A stretch of 53,099 bases of DNA from an uncultured Oscillospiraceae bacterium (GTDB lineage Bacteria; Bacillota; Clostridia; Oscillospirales; Acutalibacteraceae): the NCBI GenBank assembly GCA_900539855.1, contig UQDO01000011.1:1-53099 (forward strand), read 5' to 3'. A program made the position numbers and the translations under genes. The notes beneath the pieces are model-generated. The model was given only the letters and a program-made list of their open reading frames with translations. It made no database searches and had not been told where the DNA came from. Each line of letters starts with the position of its first letter. The first letter of the stretch is position 1. This document shows positions 1 through 8,034 of the stretch, piece after piece.

Positions 1-79
1 AGTATGGAAAACCATATCTATTGGTCTTGATTTGTACGGCGCTTTTTTTGTGCCCTAAAATACTTGTACGGTAATTGGA

Positions 80-113
80 GTCCTTTCTCGGCTTGCCCGG
101 GAAAGGACTTTTT
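80..113 (+). terminator. Rho-independent terminator
   Basis: A 12-bp stem (arms 80-91 and 97-108, one G-T wobble) with a 5-nt loop is followed by a run of five T. It would end a plus-strand transcript entering from left of the window. Confidence 0.8.
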
Positions 114-220
114 GTGTTTATACAAAAGGAAAATTATTTATTTCATGACTTCTTCACTGTACCGAACCGCAAAGGAGAAGATGCAGTGGAAAAATGGCAG
201 TGCTACATAGCCGGATATCC

Positions 221-272
221 GTAATCTCCGATTTTTGATTTCACCACAAATTCAAAAATCTAAGGAGATTAC
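221..272 (+). promoter_or_regulatory. Long hairpin sequestering the SD of the sigma-like gene
   Basis: Arms 221-229 and 264-272 pair perfectly (9 bp), then arms 230-238 and 252-260 pair perfectly (9 bp), separated by a 3-nt bulge at 261-263 and closed by a 13-nt loop. The SD core GGAG (264-267) of the GTG start at 277 lies inside the 3' arm, so the folded RNA should block initiation. This suggests translational control; the trigger is unknown. Confidence 0.65.
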
Positions 273-276
273 GAAA

Positions 277-837
277 GTGAGTACCAAATTCTATATCAAA
301 GACAATAACGGCATTTATCTGTCCACGGACGGAAAAATCAGATACACCCTGCTTGAAGGGAAGGCATTGTATGACTTCCTCAAGACAGAAAACGGAAGAT
401 CAAGATGCTTCCATGTAGACATTGATGAAACCGGCAACAAGATCGGAATTGAAGCAGAACCCAAAATGGTCACGGCATGTGCAGCACAGCGGGAACGGGA
501 TCGTTATCGCTACAAAGTGATGGCTAAGCTGAACATTACAGTCGTGTCGGCAAATACGCTTGTTTCAGTTCCCGGCGAAGATGACCTCGAACTGCTTGAT
601 ACTGTTGCGGACGAAGATGTCGATTTGGAAGCCGAGGCGATGCACCACCTCGATCTTGAAATTTTAAAAAAAGCTTTGCAAGCCCTCACAAAAGAAGAAT
701 ACCGTATCATCCACTGTCTTTATCTGTCCAAATCCCCTATGAGCGAAAAAGAGATTGCCAAGCATCTCGGTATGACACAGCAGGCCGTGAGCAAGCGTAA
801 GAGAGCCATTTTCGAGAAACTGAAAAAATTTTTCTGA
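277..837 (+). CDS. Sigma-70 region 4-like DNA-binding regulator
   Basis: Predicted 186-aa protein. The C-terminal third (about residues 130-186) is a sigma-70 region-4-type helix-turn-helix with the signature KEIAKHLGMTQQAVSKRKR; no region 2 is visible, so it is not a complete sigma factor. The acidic linker before the HTH (DLELLDTVADEDVDLEAEA) is typical of the sigma-like regulators carried by clostridial conjugative elements and prophages. I chose GTG at 277 because AAGGAG (262-267) sits 9 bases upstream; an upstream TTG at 235 is open in frame but lies in the hairpin and has no SD. Likely a transcription regulator of the element; target promoters are unknown. Confidence 0.75.
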   Translation: MSTKFYIKDNNGIYLSTDGKIRYTLLEGKALYDFLKTENGRSRCFHVDIDETGNKIGIEAEPKMVTACAAQRERDRYRYKVMAKLNITVVSANTLVSVPGEDDLELLDTVADEDVDLEAEAMHHLDLEILKKALQALTKEEYRIIHCLYLSKSPMSEKEIAKHLGMTQQAVSKRKRAIFEKLKKFF

Positions 838-985
838 TTTTTGGTTGTGAGCCTTTGGATTTTTCCCAAATAAGGAATGAGAGGACTTAAACAGCCTCTG
901 TTGCACCTTGAAAACCGAATAACGAAAGGATGCCGAGGTATAAACTCACCGGACCGTAAAAGGAAAGCTGTCGGACAGAAGCGCC

Positions 986-1135
986 ATGACTCCACACAAG
1001 TGGATGAGCGATACATTCTGCGCCGAGTTGAAAGAGGTACAGCATATTTCGATTGGCCATGACTCCGGTGGAGAACTAAGGATACTTCTGCAAAAAGCAG
1101 CTCGCCGGAAGGCGGGATATGTTGTTTCAGGCTGA
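986..1135 (+). CDS. Small hypothetical protein (49 aa)
   Basis: ATG at 986 opens a 49-aa frame ending at TGA 1133-1135. The product has a compact segment ISIGHDSGGELRILLQKAARR that reads as protein-like, resembling small element-encoded proteins with a GHDS-GE motif, but I cannot name a family. No strong SD precedes it. It overlaps the next small frame by 17 bases. It is the best reading of the stretch between the sigma-like gene and the helicase, but it could be non-coding. Confidence 0.4.
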   Translation: MTPHKWMSDTFCAELKEVQHISIGHDSGGELRILLQKAARRKAGYVVSG

Positions 1136-1235
1136 AAACCATGTCTGTTACACCATATATGATGCTCGTTCCCCCACTACGAATCCGACTGCGGGGAAAT
1201 ATGCTGCGAGATACTCGACATCCTTAAATCCATAG
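1119..1235 (+). CDS. Small hypothetical protein (38 aa)
   Basis: ATG at 1119 preceded by GGAAGG about 6 bases upstream; 38 codons to TAG 1233-1235. The product, starting MLFQAENHVCYTIYDARS, has no recognised domain. Its start overlaps the end of the 49-aa frame, an arrangement that suggests translational coupling if both are real. Function unknown. Confidence 0.35.
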   Translation: MLFQAENHVCYTIYDARSPTTNPTAGKYAARYSTSLNP

Positions 1236-1255
1236 CTCAATAACGAATTATTTGT

Positions 1256-1320
1256 GTTTGAGCGATGGAACTACTGTGCAGGAGCAGCAATGCTCCTGCA
1301 TACCATTCTGTCGCTCAAAC
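1256..1320. repeat. Large interrupted palindrome (cruciform-capable)
   Basis: Outer arms 1256-1265 and 1311-1320 are perfect 10-bp inverse complements. An inner 10-bp perfect stem (1277-1286 with 1291-1300) closes on a GCAA (GNRA) tetraloop, and ATGG/CCAT pair between them. It ends about 20 bases before the helicase SD and has no T-tract, so it is not an ordinary terminator. It could be an RNA leader, a protein-binding site or a single-strand or conjugative-origin-like hairpin. Confidence 0.75.
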
Positions 1321-1356
1321 AAATCTGAATTACTAAGAAACAAGGAGACATTAGAA

Positions 1357-3645
1357 ATGTTTGAAATTACTTATAGCGACAACGAAACCTTTGAAGCATA
1401 CCAAAACGCGGGAAAAGCCCATAAAGGCGGCACCTACGATTTTACTTTTGAGAACCGATATATTATTTATCACGCAAACCTGCGTCATAAGGTGGATTAC
1501 ATTGCCATCGATATGAGCACCGGTCTCGCCTCTTTCGTTATTACCAAGAATCCCGGCAATCTCTACACCGAAGCATCCTACAAACGGCTAATCCCCCATA
1601 TTCTTTACTCCGTGAAATATACCGGAGACATGAGATACCTCAATCGCTTTGCGGACGATCCCCTCACGGTTATTGACTCAATCTTCCGTGTTGTTCTCCC
1701 CAATAACGGATATAACATTCGGGAAGAACAGATTTCTCTTGCAAAGAAGATGTATATCGGTTTTACCGAAAAGCAGGTTGCTCTCTGTGAAGCGGAAGTC
1801 GGAACAGGCAAGACTCTTTCTTATTTGGTGGCAGCCATTGTAGCCAAGCACCACAACGGCATCACTTACAGACAGAACCTGCCCGTAACCATCACCACAT
1901 CGAGCATTGAATTGCAGAAAGCATTGGTGGAGCGTGAAATCCCCCACCTTTCCAAAATGCTTTTAGACTATTACATTATTGAGCGTCCGCTGACCGCGGT
2001 TCTTCGCAAAGGCAAGGAACACTACCTTTGCCGTTATCGTTTCGATGACTTTCTCAAGAATATCCGTATGTATCCCGAAAAATACAAGACCACCATTGAA
2101 ATGCTCGAGCAAATGAGCAACCTGCGTGCAGGAATTGACCTGGACAGATACCGCCTCAGTGGAGCGATTAAGAGCCGAATCTGTATTAAGGGTACATGCG
2201 CAGGCTGTGCGCGGAAGAAGGAATGTACATATAACGAGTTTGCTAAACGGATGTACGACCTTCCCGACCTGGACTTCCAAGTTACAAACCATAATATGTA
2301 CCTCATGTCCCAAAAAGCGAAGACCGACGACCATCCCCCTCTGCTGCGCGAGAGTTGCTTTGTGGTCGTGGATGAAGCGCATAAGTTCAAAGAGGCGGCC
2401 GAAGACACCTTTGGCGAGAGAATCGGAGAAAAAGACATCCCCCGCTATGTAAACGCAGTAAAAATTCTTTGCTCAACCAAGTCCAACAGGGATAAGTACA
2501 AAGAATTTCTCGCAAATATCATCAAGGAAAACGATGCTCTGTTCAACAGTCTTCGCAAGAAGCAGCACGGCGACATCGAAGAAGAACGAGGAAATATTAT
2601 TTCTCTGTCGGTATTTCAGACAGCCAAACTCAATAAGATTATGTACCTCATCGATAAAATCGAAGGTATGAAGATCAAACGCAATTACGGTATCCCCGTA
2701 ACCGGCAGCTACTTGAAAACGGCGATTACCGCTATCAATAAGACAAGTAAGTCCACCATTTGGTTGGATACGGATGAAAACGGGCTTATCTCGTTATGCA
2801 GCACCCCAAAAGATATCAACAACATTTTCCGGAGTAAAATTTGGGACAGAAATGTGAGCCATGTGCTGACCTCCGGTACGCTTTCGGATGGAACGGATTT
2901 TGAATACTTCAAAGCGGAAAACGGATTGGACTTTATTCCGCATCGCCTGCTCTTGGAGTCCCGAACAGAATCGCCTTTTGATTACACTAACCACACAAGG
3001 CTGTACATTCCCACGGGGATGCCTACTCCGGACAACGACAGCGAGGACTACTTCAAAGCCATCGCCGATGAGATTTATGGGATTATCAAAGCCACAAACG
3101 GTCATACGGCAATCCTCTTCACATCATATAAAACGCTCAACCTGGTACACGACCTTCTGCGGGACAGACTAACCGCATACGATACCATCTGCATGACCCG
3201 CAGCAATAAAAACGCCATTGCCGATTTCAAAAAATCGAAGAACGGTATACTTTTTGCTTCCGGATCTATGTGGGAAGGAGTTGACTGTGTAGGTGACTGT
3301 CTTTCATCCGTAATTATTGTTCGGCTGCCATTCCCGATGAGAAGCGCTCTCATGGAGGAAAAGAAGAATAACTGCGACAGCGTCGGAGATTTCGTAGACA
3401 GATACTGCACCCCCAATATGCTGATCAAACTCCGTCAGGGCGTGGGAAGGCTCATTCGCTGTGAAAGCGATACCGGTGTTGTGTCCATCCTGGACCCGAG
3501 AGCCATCTCGAAGTCCTACTCCGGTAAAATCGTGCAAGCCCTTCATAAGTTCCCCAAGGTGGACTCCGCTCAAGAAATTGAGTGTTTCATGAGAGGCGTT
3601 AAGGACGAAGAATACTACGGAGAAAAGAAGGAGAACAGGAAATGA
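1357..3645 (+). CDS. DinG/XPD-type superfamily 2 DNA helicase
   Basis: Predicted 762-aa ATP-dependent helicase. Walker A GTGKT is at about residues 149-153, the Walker B DEAH at 339-342, motif V near GSMWEGVD (636 onward) and motif VI QGVGRLIR at about 694. Four closely spaced cysteines around residues 274-292 (motif CIKGTCAGCARKKEC) lie between motifs I and II, where XPD and DinG carry a 4Fe-4S cluster; iron-sulfur binding is therefore inferred. ATG 1357 has AAGGAG 9 bases upstream; a longer in-frame start (TTG 1252) would translate the palindrome and is rejected. The role is probably unwinding of element DNA or repair of transfer intermediates. Its stop overlaps the next ATG (ATGA), so the two are coupled. 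Confidence 0.9.
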   Translation: MFEITYSDNETFEAYQNAGKAHKGGTYDFTFENRYIIYHANLRHKVDYIAIDMSTGLASFVITKNPGNLYTEASYKRLIPHILYSVKYTGDMRYLNRFADDPLTVIDSIFRVVLPNNGYNIREEQISLAKKMYIGFTEKQVALCEAEVGTGKTLSYLVAAIVAKHHNGITYRQNLPVTITTSSIELQKALVEREIPHLSKMLLDYYIIERPLTAVLRKGKEHYLCRYRFDDFLKNIRMYPEKYKTTIEMLEQMSNLRAGIDLDRYRLSGAIKSRICIKGTCAGCARKKECTYNEFAKRMYDLPDLDFQVTNHNMYLMSQKAKTDDHPPLLRESCFVVVDEAHKFKEAAEDTFGERIGEKDIPRYVNAVKILCSTKSNRDKYKEFLANIIKENDALFNSLRKKQHGDIEEERGNIISLSVFQTAKLNKIMYLIDKIEGMKIKRNYGIPVTGSYLKTAITAINKTSKSTIWLDTDENGLISLCSTPKDINNIFRSKIWDRNVSHVLTSGTLSDGTDFEYFKAENGLDFIPHRLLLESRTESPFDYTNHTRLYIPTGMPTPDNDSEDYFKAIADEIYGIIKATNGHTAILFTSYKTLNLVHDLLRDRLTAYDTICMTRSNKNAIADFKKSKNGILFASGSMWEGVDCVGDCLSSVIIVRLPFPMRSALMEEKKNNCDSVGDFVDRYCTPNMLIKLRQGVGRLIRCESDTGVVSILDPRAISKSYSGKIVQALHKFPKVDSAQEIECFMRGVKDEEYYGEKKENRK

Positions 3646-3800
3646 TAGCAGAGAAGCAGACCAAGTCCGCAAACTTCCTTCGGATTATCGCCATACTGAA
3701 AAGCCTTCGTGATGACGGCAAAATCAGTATCCAGGAGTACAGCAGAGCGAAAAAATACTATAAGAAGCTTACCGGTGCCGATATTATAATCGCAGACTGA
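3642..3800 (+). CDS. SHOCT-like small protein (52 aa)
   Basis: The ATG overlaps the helicase stop (ATGA) and the frame runs 52 codons to TGA 3798-3800. The pattern LKSLRDDGKISIQEYSRAKK is like the SHOCT short C-terminal motif, a roughly 30-residue helical module with a DG-I-EEY core. The small size, basic character and coupling suggest an accessory partner of the helicase; the partner idea is inference. Confidence 0.6.
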   Translation: MIAEKQTKSANFLRIIAILKSLRDDGKISIQEYSRAKKYYKKLTGADIIIAD

Positions 3801-3868
3801 AAAGTTTGAAAAATATCAAGATTTCGCTGGACTTGTGCGGTTCTATGAATATAATGTTGTGTTGAAAA

Positions 3869-3899
3869 GAGGTTGCGCATAAAATGTATGCGCAACCTC
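3869..3899. promoter_or_regulatory. 13-bp perfect hairpin upstream of recombinase 1
   Basis: Perfect 13-bp arms 3869-3881 and 3887-3899 with a 5-nt loop, directly before the SD (AAGGAG) of the recombinase at 3925. There is no plus-strand T-tract; on the minus strand it is followed by TTTT, so it may be a weak minus terminator or a recombinase or regulator binding site. Confidence 0.6.
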
Positions 3900-3924
3900 C
3901 CCACCAAGGAAAGGAGAGAAAACG

Positions 3925-5469
3925 ATGGCAAAGCCGATGCTGATATCCCCGATATCAAGGCAAGGAATTAAGTCGCTGCGAGTGGCAGCCTACTGTCGAG
4001 TTTCCTCCTCTTCTGCGGATCAGCTAATCTCATACGCAACTCAAATCGATTATTATACCAGGCTTGCAAAGAAGAAAAAGAACGAGTGGAACATGGTTGA
4101 GATTTTCGCCGATGAAGGCATCAGCGGCATGAAAGCCAAAAACCGCCCCGAGTTCCAACGGATGATCCGCATGTGCGAATTACATCAACTGGACCTCATT
4201 ATCACAAAATCGGTGTCCCGGTTCGCGCGAAATGTAAAAGAAGCCTTGGAGTATGTGAGAAAGCTGAAACTTCTCGGTGTCGGCATAATCTTTGAGAAAG
4301 AAGGCATCAATACTCAGTCCCTCGGCGATGAGATGCTGCTCAATACCTTCACCGCAATCGCTCAAGAGGAATCCAAAGCGATTTCGCAAAATCAACGCCT
4401 CTCCATCGTCAAACGAATGGAACTTGGCATCTATGTAGACAGTAACGCACCATACGGATTCAGACTTGAAAACAAGCAGCTTGTAGAGTATCCTCCCGAG
4501 GCCGATACCGTGCGATGGATCTTCCGCTCCTATCTCAACGGTATGTCTACAACGGAAATTGCAAAAGTTCTGACCGAGCGAGGCATTCCCACCAAAAACG
4601 GCAAGGAAAAATGGAAATCCACTAAAATATCCTATATGCTCTCCAACGAAAGGTATATCGGAGACTGCCACTATCAGAAAACATACCGTGACACGACCGT
4701 GCCGTTCAAGCAGTCCAAGAACCGCGGCGAGGAAGATATGTACTACGCCACCGGCACACACGCTTCCATTATCGAGAAAGAAACCTTTGATAAAGCGCAA
4801 GTCCTCCTCCAAAAGCGAAAAGTGCAGTTCACCAAATCAATAATATTTAATACCTACCCCCTTACGAGTCGCATTCGATGCACCGAATGCGGCTCTTTCT
4901 ATCGCCGAAAGGTTCGGAGCGGTGGAGTCAAATGGGTCTGCGCCAAGCATGAGGAAAACACAAAATCATGCGACTCCAACTACTACAGCGAAGAACGAAT
5001 CTATGACGGTTTCCTATCAGTGGTGAATAAGCTACGATTCGGGCAAGAGAACATCCTCGGTCAAGTTATCGCCAAACTTGAAAGCGCAACACAGAAATAC
5101 AAGCGAAATAACAAAACGGCGATGCAGATCAGTCAGAAGATTGCGGAGATAAACGCTACAATTCTAAAACTGAATGAGCTTCGCTCAAAAGGATACCTTG
5201 CTCCCGAAATACATCAGTCCCAAGTCAGAGAGATGCAAAAGCAGCTCTGCACACTCAAAGAAGATCGGCAGGATCAATTCGAATCCCGAATACTTACAAT
5301 GCTCCAAGATGTGCAGAAACTAAAATCTCTGATTGACGAAATAGAAGAACCCTTGGATGAGTTCGATGAGAAACTCTTCGAGGAAATTATCGTAGAAATG
5401 ACACTCAATAACGCAGATGAATTGACCGTCACTCTGCTCGGCGGACTGAAATTCACTGAATTGATATAG
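3925..5469 (+). CDS. Large serine recombinase 1 of a triple module
   Basis: 514-aa large serine recombinase. The N-terminal resolvase domain has the catalytic motif AAYCRVS with Ser27, the conserved EGISG-type loop and the arginine-rich SVSRFARN motif. The 'Recombinase' domain follows (NERYIGD near the middle), then a zinc-ribbon with CTEC and a downstream Cys pair, then a long coiled-coil tail. All catalytic hallmarks are intact. Start ATG 3925 has AAGGAG upstream. It lies 11 bases before a second recombinase-like gene and together they form a trio with 6350-7987. Expected to cut and join att DNA for integration or excision. Confidence 0.93.
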   Translation: MAKPMLISPISRQGIKSLRVAAYCRVSSSSADQLISYATQIDYYTRLAKKKKNEWNMVEIFADEGISGMKAKNRPEFQRMIRMCELHQLDLIITKSVSRFARNVKEALEYVRKLKLLGVGIIFEKEGINTQSLGDEMLLNTFTAIAQEESKAISQNQRLSIVKRMELGIYVDSNAPYGFRLENKQLVEYPPEADTVRWIFRSYLNGMSTTEIAKVLTERGIPTKNGKEKWKSTKISYMLSNERYIGDCHYQKTYRDTTVPFKQSKNRGEEDMYYATGTHASIIEKETFDKAQVLLQKRKVQFTKSIIFNTYPLTSRIRCTECGSFYRRKVRSGGVKWVCAKHEENTKSCDSNYYSEERIYDGFLSVVNKLRFGQENILGQVIAKLESATQKYKRNNKTAMQISQKIAEINATILKLNELRSKGYLAPEIHQSQVREMQKQLCTLKEDRQDQFESRILTMLQDVQKLKSLIDEIEEPLDEFDEKLFEEIIVEMTLNNADELTVTLLGGLKFTELI

Positions 5470-5480
5470 GAGAAACCGCA

Positions 5481-6350
5481 ATGAAAAAGACACGCTTCAT
5501 TCCATACGGATACACCATCCGTGAAGGGCGAACGGTGATTGAACACACCGAAGCCGAAATTATCCGAGAAATCTTTGATGAGTACATCAAGGGTGCTTCC
5601 CTCAAAGAAATAGCGGAGAGCCTCACGCAGAGGAAAATTCCCTATACCGAGAAGACGGATACATGGGATAAAGCGAGAATTGCAAGAATTATCGACAACG
5701 CAAAGTACATCGGGGACGATGAATACGACCCAATCATCGATGAAGATACATACGAGGGTGCGGTATCCATGAAAGCCGCACGGCAGCGCAATACCGTACA
5801 AAAAGAATGCGAAGGCATCGCCTTGCTCCGCAACAGAGTCAAATGTGTCGATTGCGGAAGCCCGATGGTACGCAGAGTCTGCTCGAAACGACAAATCAAT
5901 GAAAGCTGGACCTGCCAAAATGCAGAGTGCGGAAAGAGACTGCGCATCAGCGACGGCGACCTCCTACAGAAAATCGCCATCCTCATGAACCGCATTATCG
6001 AAAATAGCGAACTGCTGATACCAAAGCCCAAGATAAGGATAGTTGACTCCCCGACGGTTGCAAGCCTGCAACGGCAAGTGGATATCGAACTCGAGAAGGA
6101 ATACCCGAGCGAGGAATACATTGTCGAGAAGGTTAGTGACATCGCAAGTCAGTTATATGAAGAAACCCAAGCAAAGAAAATGATTGTCGCTCAAATTGCA
6201 AGGAAACGAGCCTCAATGATGAAACCCCAGGAAAACTTAAATTGCGATTACTTCTCCGACCTTGTAGACTATGTCACACTCTCAAGTTCGGGGAAAGTCA
6301 GGCTCTACACCAAGGTAGGGACAGAAATCACCGAAGGAGAGAATGAATAA
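5481..6350 (+). CDS. Recombinase-domain protein lacking the catalytic domain
   Basis: 289 aa. It begins directly at the 'Recombinase' DNA-binding domain (PYGYTIREGRTVIEHTEAE, then KYIGDDEY) and continues through a zinc ribbon (CVDCGS, later CQNAECGK) and a helical tail. The roughly 150-residue resolvase domain with the serine is absent, so it cannot cut DNA. SD AGGAG precedes ATG 5481, and the stop overlaps the start of the next gene (TAATG), so it is a maintained gene rather than a random fragment. It may be a DNA-binding accessory or directionality subunit for the flanking recombinases (inference). Confidence 0.85.
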   Translation: MKKTRFIPYGYTIREGRTVIEHTEAEIIREIFDEYIKGASLKEIAESLTQRKIPYTEKTDTWDKARIARIIDNAKYIGDDEYDPIIDEDTYEGAVSMKAARQRNTVQKECEGIALLRNRVKCVDCGSPMVRRVCSKRQINESWTCQNAECGKRLRISDGDLLQKIAILMNRIIENSELLIPKPKIRIVDSPTVASLQRQVDIELEKEYPSEEYIVEKVSDIASQLYEETQAKKMIVAQIARKRASMMKPQENLNCDYFSDLVDYVTLSSSGKVRLYTKVGTEITEGENE

Positions 6351-7987
6351 TGGCAGTAACCAAAATTTCAAAGAAAACAATCACCCTCATCGAACCGAAG
6401 AAATCCTTCATAGTAGACAAGGCGCAACATCGTCAAAAGCGAGTTGCAGCATACTGCAGAGTGTCTACCGACAGCGAGGAACAACTCACATCCTATACCA
6501 ATCAGATGAAGGTGTATACCGAAATGATTGCTTCAAATAAGGAGTGGGAGTTCGCAGGACTATATGCCGATGAGGGCATCTCAGGTACAAGAGCAGACAA
6601 ACGGCCTCAATTCCAAAAGATGATTGATGACTGTCACAAGGGTAAAATCGATATGATCATAACAAAGTCAGTATCGAGATTCGCACGAAATACTGTGGAT
6701 TGCCTTGACTATGTCAGGTCACTCAAAGAAATCGGCGTGGGCATCTACTTTGAGGAACAGAACATCGATACGCTGAAAAGTGATAGCGAATTGTACCTTG
6801 TCATATACGCGGGATTCGCACAATCCGAATCTGAAAGCATCAGCAAGAATATTACTTGGACGCACCGAAAGAACTTCGAAGAAGGCAAACCCATCTTCAT
6901 GTACAACCGAATGCTCGGCTACAAGAAAGGCGAGGACGGAAACCCCGAAATCGTCCCTTCGGAAGCAGCAATAGTGCAAAGAGTGTTCGATATGTACCTC
7001 TCCGGCAAGTCCACCGATGAAATCTCCGAAATTCTGCAAAGCGAAAATATCGAAATTCCCGGCAAGAAACTGAACTTCAGTAAATCAATGATTATCCGAA
7101 TGCTGAAAAATGAGAAATACTGCGGAGATGCCATCCTGCAAAAAACGGTGACACTTGACCCAATCTCGAAAAAGCGAAAAGCCAACGAAGGTGAAGCACC
7201 CATGTGGCTCGTCGAAAATAGCCACCCTGCCATTGTCAGCCGCGAGATATTCAATAAGGCGCAAGAAGAATCCGCCCGAAGAAAGGCAAAAACACCGCAG
7301 TCTGAAAAGATGGCGCTGACCGCATCGGGGAAGTATTCCAAATATGCACTCACAGAAGTAATGATGTGTGGAGAGTGCGGAAGCAGATACAAAAGAGTAA
7401 CATGGAACATCCGAGGCAAGCACAGAATCGTATGGCGATGCATGAGCCGCCTTGATTATGGCAAGAAATACTGCGCCGACTCCATTACCGTTGATGAGCA
7501 GGCACTGCAAAGAGCCATTGTAAGAGCCTTGAATCGATTTAATATCGAAGACGAATCCACCTACCTAATGCTGATGAAATCCACCATCGGGGAAGCCATA
7601 GGAATCAACGGTGGCTCAGATGAAATCGACCTGCTCGAAAGAAGAATCGATGCCCTTAATAAGCGTATGCTTGACCTTGTAACGCTGAGCGTTCAGGAAG
7701 ATAGTGATGCCGAGGACTATGAAGATGAGTTCAAAAACATCTCCATGCAAATCGAGCAACTCTCGAGTCGCATCACGGCAATAAGAGAAGGCGAAGGTGA
7801 TGACGGAGAACTTCAAGCGCGGATCAAGGAAATTCAGAACACCATTGACAAACGAAAAGAAAATAAAGATACCTATGATGACTCAATCGTCCGGCAGATG
7901 GTAGAATGTATAAAAGTCTACCATGACGGCAGACTGCAAATCATACTCGGCGGCGGATATGAACTTGAAGAACACCTCGAAAAATAA
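6350..7987 (+). CDS. Large serine recombinase 3 of a triple module
   Basis: 545-aa large serine recombinase with catalytic motif AAYCRVST (Ser39), DEGISGT and SVSRFARN. It then has a Recombinase domain (NEKYCGDA), a zinc ribbon (CGECGS, later RCMSRL) and an acidic coiled-coil tail. The ATG at 6350 shares a base with the previous stop (TAATG). It is the last gene of the plus-strand trio and is followed by a hairpin that separates it from the convergent minus operon. Likely acts with the 3925-5469 recombinase at the element ends. Confidence 0.93.
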   Translation: MAVTKISKKTITLIEPKKSFIVDKAQHRQKRVAAYCRVSTDSEEQLTSYTNQMKVYTEMIASNKEWEFAGLYADEGISGTRADKRPQFQKMIDDCHKGKIDMIITKSVSRFARNTVDCLDYVRSLKEIGVGIYFEEQNIDTLKSDSELYLVIYAGFAQSESESISKNITWTHRKNFEEGKPIFMYNRMLGYKKGEDGNPEIVPSEAAIVQRVFDMYLSGKSTDEISEILQSENIEIPGKKLNFSKSMIIRMLKNEKYCGDAILQKTVTLDPISKKRKANEGEAPMWLVENSHPAIVSREIFNKAQEESARRKAKTPQSEKMALTASGKYSKYALTEVMMCGECGSRYKRVTWNIRGKHRIVWRCMSRLDYGKKYCADSITVDEQALQRAIVRALNRFNIEDESTYLMLMKSTIGEAIGINGGSDEIDLLERRIDALNKRMLDLVTLSVQEDSDAEDYEDEFKNISMQIEQLSSRITAIREGEGDDGELQARIKEIQNTIDKRKENKDTYDDSIVRQMVECIKVYHDGRLQIILGGGYELEEHLEK

Positions 7988-7997
7988 AAACAGCAAG

Positions 7998-8028
7998 CAG
8001 CGAATAAGCCGTAGTTGCTTATTCGCTG
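7998..8028. terminator. Convergent hairpin terminator
   Basis: Perfect 12-bp stem (7998-8009 with 8017-8028, 7-nt loop) placed exactly between two converging operons. U-tracts are poor on the plus side and begin about 8 bases away on the minus side, so termination efficiency is uncertain. Confidence 0.6.
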
Positions 8029-8034
8029 ACTCTA

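Noticed and set aside
877..1062. Plus-strand 61-codon frame
   Set aside because: No SD and low-complexity basic product; the overlapping frame from 986 looks more protein-like.
720..1142. Minus-strand 140-codon open frame
   Set aside because: Runs antisense across the sigma-like HTH coding region and the two plus-strand micro-ORFs; no SD and no protein-like pattern.
4180..4812. Minus-strand 210-codon open frame
   Set aside because: Fully antisense to the intact serine recombinase; caused by its codon use.
7998..8028. Recombinase attachment site at the convergent hairpin
   Set aside because: Position and symmetry fit a terminator; no second copy was found in the window.
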